In this document: positions 5,082 through 11,287 of the stretch, piece by piece | Layout of the letters: each line of letters starts with the position of its first letter | Position numbering within the stretch: the first letter of the stretch is position 1 | NCBI GenBank assembly: GCA_025058435.1 | Contig: JANXEM010000005.1 | Location: 1-13,324, forward strand | Origin: Candidatus Caldarchaeum sp. | GTDB taxonomy: Archaea > Thermoproteota > Nitrososphaeria_A > Caldarchaeales > Caldarchaeaceae | DNA length: 13,324 bases | Direction: 5' to 3' | Position numbers and translations under genes: made by a program | Notes under the pieces: model-generated | Seen by the model: only the letters and a program-made list of their open reading frames with translations | Told to the model about the DNA's origin: nothing | Databases searched by the model: none

Positions 5082-7265
5082 TCAGCCGATGTAGGCCATC
5101 GATTTCTTGAAGTTGCTCACGATGCGGTCGTATTCCGCTTTCTCCTCCGCACCAACGCTTGGCTTAATCTTCGCCAACGCCCTTTCAAAATGCTTCATCG
5201 AAACCACCTGAGCGTTGATGTTTTCACGCGCGGCAACGATCGCGGCCTCCCTCACAACCGCCTCGATGTCGGCGCCGGTGTATCCTTCGGTGATTGCGGC
5301 GAGCTGGTCGAGGTCGACGTCTCTGTCGAGCGGCATCTCGCGGGTGTGTATTTTGAAGATGGCGAGCCTCGCTGATTTGTCGGGCGGTGGGACGTAGAGA
5401 ACTCGGTCGAACCTGCCGGGCCTGAGAAGTGCTGGGTCTAAGATGTCGGGCCTGTTTGTTGCGCCCATCACGACGACGCCTTTCAACGACTGCATGCCGT
5501 CCATTTCGGTTAAAAGCTGGTTGACGATTCTGTCGGTTACGCCCGCGTCCGTGTGAATTCCTCTCCTCGGCGCTATGGAGTCGAGCTCGTCGAAGAAGAT
5601 GATGCAAGGGGCTGTTTCCCGTGCTTTGCGGAATATTTCTCGAACAGCTTTCTCCGATTCGCCGACCCATTTCGACAAAATTTCAGGGCCTTTGACGCTG
5701 ATGAAGTTGGCCTGACTTTCGGTCGCAACAGCTTTCGCGAGAAGAGTTTTACCTGTTCCGGGCGGGCCGTAAAGCAGAATTCCGCGCGGAGGCCTTATCC
5801 CAAGCCGTTTGAAGACTTCGGGATATTTGAGCGGCCATTCAACGGCTTCGCGAAGCTCCTGCTTGACGGGTTCGAGGCCGCCGATGTCCTCCCATTTCAC
5901 GTTCGGAATTTCGAGCACGACTTCCCTCAAAGCAGACGGCTGTATAGTCTTCAAGGAGTTGGCAAAATCTTCCCTCGTAACTTTGATTTTCTCCAGCACC
6001 TCGGCCGGAATCACTTCCTTCTCAAGGTCTATCTGCGGCAGGAAACGGCGTAAAGCATTCATGGCGGCCTCCCTCGTCAACGCCGCTATGTCGGCCCCGA
6101 CAAACCCATGGGTTATGTCGGCGAGTTCTTCGACGTTGACGTCTTCGGATAACGGCATCCGCCGCGTGTGAATAAGTAGAATTTCTTTTCGGCCGTTCCT
6201 GTCGGGAACACCTATCCTTATTTCGCGGTCGAACCTACCCGGCCTCCTCAAAGCTGGGTCGATGGCCTCAATCCGGTTGGTGGCCCCAATCACGACAACC
6301 TGTCCTCGGCTCTTCAAACCATCCATCAAAGTCAAAAGCTGAGAAACCACACGCCTTTCCACCTCTCCAGTAACTTCACCCCTTTTCGGCGCTATGGCGT
6401 CGAGCTCATCGATGAAAATAATCGACGGCGCATTCTGTTCCGCCTCTTGGAAAACTTCCCTAAGCCTCGCCTCGGATTCTCCGTAGAATTTGCTCATAAT
6501 TTCGGGCCCGTTGATGGACACGAAATGCGCCCCCGTTTCGTTGGCGATGGCCTTCGCGATGAGCGTTTTACCCGTCCCGGGCGGGCCGTATAAAATCACT
6601 CCTTTGGGTGGCTCGATGCCGAGATGGCGGAAAAGCTCTGGATGTTTGAGGGGAAGCTCTATCATTTCTCGGATTCGCTGAAGCTCGTCGTGAAGCCCGC
6701 CGATGTCTTCGTAGGAGATGCCCGAAACTTCTTCGATTCTCTTCGCGGTGGTCGTGCTGATTTCCACGACGGTGCTTTCAGTAACCATTACGATCGGCGA
6801 AGGACTTGTCGAGCTAACCTTCAGCTCCACTCCCATACCCAACACAGGGACGACTATTATGTCGCCTTTTGCGACGGGCATGTTGAGAAGCTGGCTACGG
6901 ACGATTCTCCCAAAATCCCCGACGAACGGCAACGGCTCAAACGGCGCCAAAACGATTTTCGTCGCCGGCTTCGCCGTCGTTTTGCTAACCCTCACGAATT
7001 CGCCGACGCTGACCCCGGAATTCCGCCTGATTTCGCCGTCGATCCTGATTATTCCCTGTCCGTCGTCCTCCTTGTACGGTGGCCACACAATCGCAACGGT
7101 CGTTCTCCTGCCCGATATCTCTATCAGGTCGCCGGGGCTCAGCTCAAGCTCCCGCATTCCAAGGCTGTCGACACGGGCTATTTTCCTCCCGATGTCCCGC
7201 TGCCGAGCTTCGGCTACCCTCAGGCTGAGTTCCCTTCTTTTTGCTGCGGACGAAGACGATGACAT
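5082..7265 (-). CDS. cdc48: Cdc48/p97/VAT-type AAA+ unfoldase
   Basis: This 727-residue protein has full family architecture: an N-domain (about 1-180) and two AAA+ modules. D1 has Walker A GPPGTGKT 227-234, pore loop KFYGES 259-264, Walker B IIFIDELD 282-289 and arginine fingers in LRRPGRFD 339-346. D2 has GPPGTGKT 500-507, KWVGES 532-537, IIFFDELD 555-562 and LLRPGRFD 613-620. All catalytic residues are present, so both rings should hydrolyse ATP. Cdc48 pulls proteins from complexes or membranes and can feed the 20S proteasome. The C-terminus reads KSMAYIG, with Tyr third from the end. ATG 7265 follows a serine-rich start ([11 protein letters not shown]) and AAGGTG lies 7 bases upstream of it. 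It sits between abce1 (53 bases upstream) and cdvB on the same strand. Confidence 0.97.
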   Translation of the reverse strand: MSSSSSAAKRRELSLRVAEARQRDIGRKIARVDSLGMRELELSPGDLIEISGRRTTVAIVWPPYKEDDGQGIIRIDGEIRRNSGVSVGEFVRVSKTTAKPATKIVLAPFEPLPFVGDFGRIVRSQLLNMPVAKGDIIVVPVLGMGVELKVSSTSPSPIVMVTESTVVEISTTTAKRIEEVSGISYEDIGGLHDELQRIREMIELPLKHPELFRHLGIEPPKGVILYGPPGTGKTLIAKAIANETGAHFVSINGPEIMSKFYGESEARLREVFQEAEQNAPSIIFIDELDAIAPKRGEVTGEVERRVVSQLLTLMDGLKSRGQVVVIGATNRIEAIDPALRRPGRFDREIRIGVPDRNGRKEILLIHTRRMPLSEDVNVEELADITHGFVGADIAALTREAAMNALRRFLPQIDLEKEVIPAEVLEKIKVTREDFANSLKTIQPSALREVVLEIPNVKWEDIGGLEPVKQELREAVEWPLKYPEVFKRLGIRPPRGILLYGPPGTGKTLLAKAVATESQANFISVKGPEILSKWVGESEKAVREIFRKARETAPCIIFFDELDSIAPRRGIHTDAGVTDRIVNQLLTEMDGMQSLKGVVVMGATNRPDILDPALLRPGRFDRVLYVPPPDKSARLAIFKIHTREMPLDRDVDLDQLAAITEGYTGADIEAVVREAAIVAARENINAQVVSMKHFERALAKIKPSVGAEEKAEYDRIVSNFKKSMAYIG

Positions 7266-7292
7266 AACCTAACCAAGCACCTTTATGGTAGG

Positions 7293-7299
7293 TATAAAA
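7293..7299 (-). promoter_or_regulatory. Putative TATA box of cdc48
   Basis: Minus-strand TTTTATA in the 53-base gap between abce1 and cdc48 lies about 28-34 bases before ATG 7265. It would start transcription a few bases before the ATG, i.e. nearly leaderless; the AAGGTG site would then serve only read-through transcripts from abce1. Confidence 0.48.
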
Positions 7300-7318
7300 C
7301 TTTGCCCGACAATCCGTC

Positions 7319-9109
7319 TCAGGCCGAAAGATAGTAATATTCTCCCGACTGTTTCTGGAGTCTGTGAAGCTGTGAATCTCGTTTGTTAATTCTCGGCCTT
7401 TTGGTCGAATGGTCTCGTCTGAAGGTTACGTCCATTTTCGCCAAAAACATGTTGAAGCCCGTCCGGAGGTCGGTCGGCGGATGGCCGTATCCCCGCACAC
7501 CGGGCTGCCCTTCAAAAACCATCAAAGCCGACGAAGCGAAGTCGAGAACGGTAAAGTCATGCTCGACCAATAAAACGTAGACCTTACTGTCCAGAGCCAG
7601 CCTTTTCAGTACCTTCGCCATGTGATACCTTTCTTCGACGTCGAGGAACGCACTCGGCTCGTCGAGGACGTAGATGTCGGCTTTCTTCGACAAACACCCC
7701 GCCACAACAGTTTTCTGAAGCTCTCCACCGCTCAACTCCCTCATGTCCTTGTCGAGCAGTTTTTCGAGCCCGAAAGGCCTGACGACCGTCGACTGGTACA
7801 GAGATGTATCAAATTCTTGTCCGGCGGCCTTTCGAAGGTATTCTTCGACGGTTGATGGTTCCGGTACTGGGTACTGCGGCTTGTAGCTGACCGCTTTGGG
7901 GTCGAAGGAAAATCCTTGGTCGGTTTGGATAACTCCCGCGATGACCGATGCGAAAGTGGTTTTGCCGATTCCGTTCGGACCTACGATGCCAAGCACTTCG
8001 CCGCGGACGACCCATCCTTCAGCGACTTCGAGACGAAACCCTTCGAAGGTTTTGGAAAAGGCGGGCCAGCGGAGCTGCTCAGCGGAGCCTTCAGCCTCCC
8101 TCGACGGCGGCTTCACCTGAAAATCAATCTTTTCACTCCTGAAACGCATGTTTTCATCGGGAATGTATCCTTCGATGAAGATGTTGATTCCTTCGCGGAC
8201 TCCGTAGGGGCCCGCCACCACCCCGTAAACCGACGGCTCACCGTAGAAAAGAAAAATTACGTCGGAAAAATAGTCGAGAACCGCGAGGTCGTGGTCGGCC
8301 ACAACGACCTTAACCGATTCACCGACCACGTCCCTGACGGCTTCAACCATCTTCAGCCTTTGCCGTATGTCGAGATGGCTTGACGGCTCGTCGAGGACGT
8401 AGACGTTTGCTTTCCGGAGCAAGGAAGCCGCCACGGCGAGACGCTGCAGCTCCCCACCGCTCAAAACATGGATGTCTCTTTCAGCCAAATCAGTGAGATC
8501 GAGCTTTTCCATCACCTTCTCCACCGATGCTTCGTCGCCGAGCCGAGCCAACACATCCTTGACTTTGCCCGAAACCACTTTGGGGATGTCGGCGATGTTC
8601 TGGGGCTTGTAGGAAATCCGTGTTTCGCCTTTCGCGATGCTTCGGAGATGTTCTTGGACGAGCGAGCCTCGGAAAAACCGCGAAGCCTCTTCCCAAGTGG
8701 TCTGCTGTTCGATGTTTCCGAAGTTGGGGACGAGCTGTCCCGCTAATATTTTGATGGCGGTTGATTTGCCGATTCCGTTCTTCCCCAGCAGCCCCACGAC
8801 CTTGCCGGCTTCGGGGTATGGAAGGCGGAAAAGCTTGAATTTGTTGACGCCGTAGTGATGGACGACGCTGTCCTTCAGCTCTGTCGGAAGGTTGATGATC
8901 GTGATGGCTTCGAAAGGACATTTCTTGACGCAGATGCCGCAGCTGATGCAGAGAGTTTCGCTTATAATCGGAAACCCGTCGTCTCCCATCTTAATGGCTT
9001 CGATGTTGTTCCTCACCGGCGGACAGTAGGTGATGCAGGGCCAGTTTCCGCATTTCTTCGAGTCGCAGGCGTCTCGGTCGAGGACGGCAACCCGATGGTC
9101 AGACACCAT
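7319..9109 (-). CDS. abce1: ABCE1/Rli1 ribosome-recycling ATPase
   Basis: This 596-residue protein is full length with the diagnostic order. The N-terminal iron-sulfur domain carries two [4Fe-4S] clusters (Cys15, 20, 25, 29 and Cys54, 57, 60, 64). ABC domain 1 has Walker A GKNGIGKST 109-117, LSGGE 216-220 and Walker B LDEP with Asp240/Glu241. ABC domain 2 has GPNGIGKTT 377-385, LSGGE 459-463 and Asp483/Glu484. The tail MDVTFRRD...SGEYYY is typical of the family. ABCE1 splits ribosomes after termination and stays on the small subunit. I chose ATG 9109 over GTG 9118 because AGGTG (9116-9120) sits six bases before the ATG and overlaps the GTG. It follows the fap7-like gene by 67 bases and precedes cdc48 by 53. 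Confidence 0.97.
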   Translation of the reverse strand: MVSDHRVAVLDRDACDSKKCGNWPCITYCPPVRNNIEAIKMGDDGFPIISETLCISCGICVKKCPFEAITIINLPTELKDSVVHHYGVNKFKLFRLPYPEAGKVVGLLGKNGIGKSTAIKILAGQLVPNFGNIEQQTTWEEASRFFRGSLVQEHLRSIAKGETRISYKPQNIADIPKVVSGKVKDVLARLGDEASVEKVMEKLDLTDLAERDIHVLSGGELQRLAVAASLLRKANVYVLDEPSSHLDIRQRLKMVEAVRDVVGESVKVVVADHDLAVLDYFSDVIFLFYGEPSVYGVVAGPYGVREGINIFIEGYIPDENMRFRSEKIDFQVKPPSREAEGSAEQLRWPAFSKTFEGFRLEVAEGWVVRGEVLGIVGPNGIGKTTFASVIAGVIQTDQGFSFDPKAVSYKPQYPVPEPSTVEEYLRKAAGQEFDTSLYQSTVVRPFGLEKLLDKDMRELSGGELQKTVVAGCLSKKADIYVLDEPSAFLDVEERYHMAKVLKRLALDSKVYVLLVEHDFTVLDFASSALMVFEGQPGVRGYGHPPTDLRTGFNMFLAKMDVTFRRDHSTKRPRINKRDSQLHRLQKQSGEYYYLSA

Positions 9110-9115
9110 CACAAA

Positions 9116-9120
9116 CACCT
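9116..9120 (-). promoter_or_regulatory. Ribosome binding site of abce1
   Basis: Minus-strand AGGTG lies 6 bases before ATG 9109. It includes two bases of the alternative GTG codon at 9118, so that upstream start is unlikely. Confidence 0.6.
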
Positions 9121-9142
9121 AAATCCATCAGAGAGAACAGCT

Positions 9143-9172
9143 ACCGCAAGTAAGTTAACTGCGGTTAAAAAA
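9143..9172 (-). promoter_or_regulatory. Inverted repeat and T-tract between fap7 and abce1
   Basis: ACCGCA (9143-9148) and TGCGGT (9160-9165) form a perfect 6-bp inverted repeat with an 11-base spacer, overlapping the palindrome AGTTAACT (9153-9160). On the minus strand it is preceded by TTTTTTAA (9165-9172), which begins 4 bases after the fap7 stop. The T-tract could be an archaeal U-tract terminator of fap7 or a TATA-like element for abce1, and the repeat an operator or RNA hairpin; the sequence alone does not decide. Confidence 0.35.
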
Positions 9173-9176
9173 CATA

Positions 9177-9752
9177 TCACACAAAAACCCGTCTGCGGCG
9201 GGCCAAAAACAAAAGAAGCCGGTCGAGCTCCTTCTTCTCCAAATTCCGGAACCAGTCAACGTCATCGCCCTCGCTTTCTCCTCGGACTATTCTCAGACAA
9301 GTTGCCGATGTTTGGAAACTCTTCCTGCCAGTAGTGTCCACTTGATAAACCCGTCTGCGGCCGAAGGTCTTGACCGCGTCGTCGTAAACAACTCCCAAAA
9401 ACTCGGCTTCGACGTTTTCAACAATTTTTCCCGTCGCGTAACCTCTTCTCCTTAGGCTTTCTGCGAGTTTGAGGGGGTTGCGTCGGAGCACTATGCATTT
9501 CTGTTGTTTGCGAGGCAGCCGTACGAGAAGATGACCGCTGACGACTGTGTTGTCTTCAACGTGTTGGCTGAGTTTTTGTTTGAGGATGCGCATGTCGACG
9601 GCGAAAGAATCGGCGGCTCCTAAGCGTTTTCCTATTCTGGTTTGTTTGACGAAGGCGGGGATGTCTACGAATTCATAGCCCAGATTTTTTGCGAGCCGTT
9701 TTCCTACCGTGGTTTTTCCAACTCCGGGAGTTCCCGACACCCATATTATCAC
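9177..9752 (-). CDS. fap7: Adenylate kinase 6 / Fap7-type NTPase
   Basis: This 191-residue P-loop kinase has GTPGVGKTT at residues 7-15 right after the first strand MIIWVS. VVSGHLLVRLP (70-80) is the AK6-type replacement of the usual NMP region; it is followed by VLRRNP (88-93) and ESLRRRGYATGKIVENVEAE (98-117), the lid region typical of Fap7/hCINAP. Fap7 is an adenylate kinase/ATPase that assists uS11 incorporation and late 40S cleavage; the archaeal enzymes bind uS11 too (established for the family). The frame is open up to 9893, but the strand that must begin the fold starts at GTG 9752, and any longer form would run through the opposing archaemetzincin gene. The tail is basic (ARRRR 184-188), which may help rRNA contact. 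It leads the abce1-cdc48-cdvB run. Confidence 0.9.
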   Translation of the reverse strand: MIIWVSGTPGVGKTTVGKRLAKNLGYEFVDIPAFVKQTRIGKRLGAADSFAVDMRILKQKLSQHVEDNTVVSGHLLVRLPRKQQKCIVLRRNPLKLAESLRRRGYATGKIVENVEAEFLGVVYDDAVKTFGRRRVYQVDTTGRKSFQTSATCLRIVRGESEGDDVDWFRNLEKKELDRLLLFLARRRRVFV

Positions 9753-9792
9753 GGAATTCCGTGGTTGAATGGTTGATGCGGTGCGTTTAAAA
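9743..9792. promoter_or_regulatory. Divergent fap7/amzA promoter with 14-bp palindrome
   Basis: Only 16 bases (9753-9768) separate the two starts. A perfect palindrome CACGGAATTCCGTG lies at 9750-9763 and includes the fap7 GTG. A TATA-like TTTTAAA for fap7 (minus strand, 9786-9792) lies inside amzA codons 6-8. A TATA-like ATATTAT for amzA (9743-9749) lies inside the first codons of fap7. Both spacings (about 26-40 bases to the starts) suit leaderless or short-leader transcripts. Confidence 0.45.
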
Positions 9793-10296
9793 GTTTTGAA
9801 CGAGCTGGAAAATGAATTTCTCGCGACCGCGGCGGCGCGGAAAATTGCAGAAGTATTCGGCCTCGAAACCAACGTCGAAGCCGCGAAGCTCAAGAAACCA
9901 GAACAAGCCTACGACAGTCAAAGAAGACAATACAACGCCGCCACACTCCTCATCCAACTCGAGCCAAGTCCAGACCTCATCCTACTTATTACAGACCGGG
10001 ACATCTACGTCCCCGGCCTCAATTTCGTGTTCGGATACGCCCCCGGAAAAGCTGGAGTTGTGTCGACTTGCCGACTCGACCCGGTGAGGACCGAAGGACG
10101 TGCTGACCCAAATCTTCTGCTCCGGAGGACGGTGAAAGAAGCTGTTCACGAGACGGGACATTTGCTCGGGCTGCTTCACTGCACGACGCCGGGCTGTGTG
10201 ATGAATTTCAGCAACTCGGTGCCGGAGGTTGACCTAAAACAGGACACACCGTGCAGAAGATGTTTGAGCAGAATCACTTTTTTGCGACCGCGATGA
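9769..10296 (+). CDS. amzA: Archaemetzincin zinc metalloprotease
   Basis: This 175-residue protein is of normal length for archaeal archaemetzincins. The family signature is complete: HETGHLLGLLH at residues 127-137 (zinc ligands His127, His131, His137; Glu128 as general base), then Cys138, Cys143, the Met-turn residue Met145, and Cys162/Cys165 in CRRC, which form the second, structural zinc site. There is no signal peptide, so it acts in the cytoplasm; the physiological substrate of the family is unknown. ATG 9769 is used; a GTG four codons on (9781) is the alternative. No strong binding site precedes it (GTGGTTGA). It is divergent from fap7 and its 3' end overlaps the convergent ATP-grasp gene by 23 bases. 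Confidence 0.94.
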   Translation: MVDAVRLKVLNELENEFLATAAARKIAEVFGLETNVEAAKLKKPEQAYDSQRRQYNAATLLIQLEPSPDLILLITDRDIYVPGLNFVFGYAPGKAGVVSTCRLDPVRTEGRADPNLLLRRTVKEAVHETGHLLGLLHCTTPGCVMNFSNSVPEVDLKQDTPCRRCLSRITFLRPR

Positions 10297-11128
10297 CATA
10301 TTCTACTATTTTCGCCGGTATGTCGATGCCCGTGGCCTTCATCAGTCCTTTGAATTCCGGCACGCCGTTGACTTCGTTGACGAGGTAGCTTCCATCGGTT
10401 GTTTCGAAGACGTCGATGCTCACGACTTCACCTCCCACCGACTTCGCAGCCTTCAGACTAATTTCAACCAGCTCATCGTTAAGAAAGGCCTGAACAGGTT
10501 CTCCGCCGAGCGCGACGTTCGTCCGCCAGTCACCCGAACTTCTGTACCGATACATGGCCCCGACCACTTCGTCGCCGACCACGAACGTCCGGATGTCGCG
10601 GTTAGGCAGGTCGATGTATTCTTGGATGAGATGGGTTTTCATGTAGCTGCTGGTTAGCATTTCCCTATGTTCCGCGACCAGTTTAAAGTCGTCTTCGTCC
10701 TTCAACAGAGCTATCAGCCGGCCCCAGCTACCGATGGGCGGTTTGTCGACCGCGGGGAATCCTACTTTCTCCAACGCTTTCTGCGCGGCCTTTCCGTTGA
10801 GGGCTACCGCTGTCCGCGGCATGGGAAGGCCCGCGGCCCTCAACTTTGTCACGGTCAACACCTTATCACCAGAGAGAAGTATGGCCTGCGAAGAGTTAAT
10901 CGCCTTCGCGGAAGATGCTTCCCTCAAAGCGGCGGTGTGGATGGCGCTGTAAAGCGACATGCACCTAACCAAGCTCACGTCCACATTCGTCTTCTGAAGC
11001 GTGAAAACGTGCTGCCGGACGTTGGTCAGACGAATTTCAAGCCCTTTCGCCGTCACGGCTTTGGCGAGAAGCTTCTCCTCAAGCCTCGGAGTGTCGAAAG
11101 CGATTTCGACGACGATTTTTCCAGCCAT
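10274..11128 (-). CDS. lysX: LysX/ArgX-like ATP-grasp ligase
   Basis: This 284-residue RimK-type ATP-grasp enzyme is of the usual length for LysX. The N-terminal preATP domain (about 1-85) contains TNVDVSLVRCMSLY at 47-60. KPPIGSWGRLIALLKD (129-144) is the nucleotide-binding lysine and glycine/Trp loop, RDIRTFVVGD (177-186) and WRTNVALGGEP (201-211) follow, and YLVNEVNGVPEFKG (248-261) carries the metal-binding Glu/Asn with the EFK substrate motif. LysX ligates alpha-aminoadipate (ArgX glutamate) to the carrier LysW for lysine or arginine synthesis. No lysW or other pathway gene is visible here, so the substrate is uncertain; RimK or another amino-acid ligase remains possible. AGGA precedes ATG 11128 and a good TATA box lies at 11163-11170. 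Confidence 0.85.
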   Translation of the reverse strand: MAGKIVVEIAFDTPRLEEKLLAKAVTAKGLEIRLTNVRQHVFTLQKTNVDVSLVRCMSLYSAIHTAALREASSAKAINSSQAILLSGDKVLTVTKLRAAGLPMPRTAVALNGKAAQKALEKVGFPAVDKPPIGSWGRLIALLKDEDDFKLVAEHREMLTSSYMKTHLIQEYIDLPNRDIRTFVVGDEVVGAMYRYRSSGDWRTNVALGGEPVQAFLNDELVEISLKAAKSVGGEVVSIDVFETTDGSYLVNEVNGVPEFKGLMKATGIDIPAKIVEYVIAVAKK

Positions 11129-11162
11129 TCCTAACTTAATCGACAGATTCGTGGCCCGGCAT

Positions 11163-11170
11163 CATATAAA
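11163..11170 (-). promoter_or_regulatory. Putative TATA box of the ATP-grasp gene
   Basis: Minus-strand TTTATATG lies 35-42 bases before ATG 11128 in the 51-base gap after tRNA-Pro. This puts a start near 11140 with a 12-base leader containing AGGA. It is among the best TATA matches in the window. Confidence 0.55.
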
Positions 11171-11179
11171 CGTGTAAAA

Positions 11180-11255
11180 TGGGGCCGCTGGGATTTGAAC
11201 CCAGGATTGCCAGCGCCCCAGGCTGGAGTCTTAGACCAAGCTAGACCACGGCCCC
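11180..11255 (-). tRNA. tRNA-Pro(GGG), no intron
   Basis: The cloverleaf on the minus strand spans 76 nt with the discriminator. The acceptor GGGGCCG pairs with CGGCCCC, the D arm is GTCT...AGAC, the anticodon stem is CCAGC/GCTGG with loop CTGGGGC (anticodon GGG at 11217-11219), and the T arm is CTGGG-TTCAAAT-CCCAG. The discriminator is A (11180). No CCA is encoded and there is no intron. It sits between the acyl-CoA synthetase gene (28 bases upstream) and the ATP-grasp gene, all on the minus strand. Confidence 0.96.
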
Positions 11256-11280
11256 TCGGGTTAGTGTGTTTTGTTTGATG

Positions 11281-11287
11281 TTTTTAA
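11281..11287 (-). promoter_or_regulatory. Putative TATA box of tRNA-Pro
   Basis: Minus-strand TTAAAAA overlaps the TAA stop of the acyl-CoA synthetase gene and lies 26-32 bases before the tRNA 5' end, the usual TATA distance for an archaeal tRNA gene. Confidence 0.5.

Noticed and set aside
7655..8403. Perfect 20-base direct repeat (7655-7674 and 8384-8403)
   Set aside because: Both copies encode the Walker B YVLDEP of the two ABCE1 ATPase domains; a product of domain duplication, not a mobile repeat.
9753..9893. Longer fap7 product starting at 9893
   Set aside because: The extra 47 residues are low-complexity Ser/Ala/Arg antisense to archaemetzincin, and the kinase fold starts at GTG 9752.
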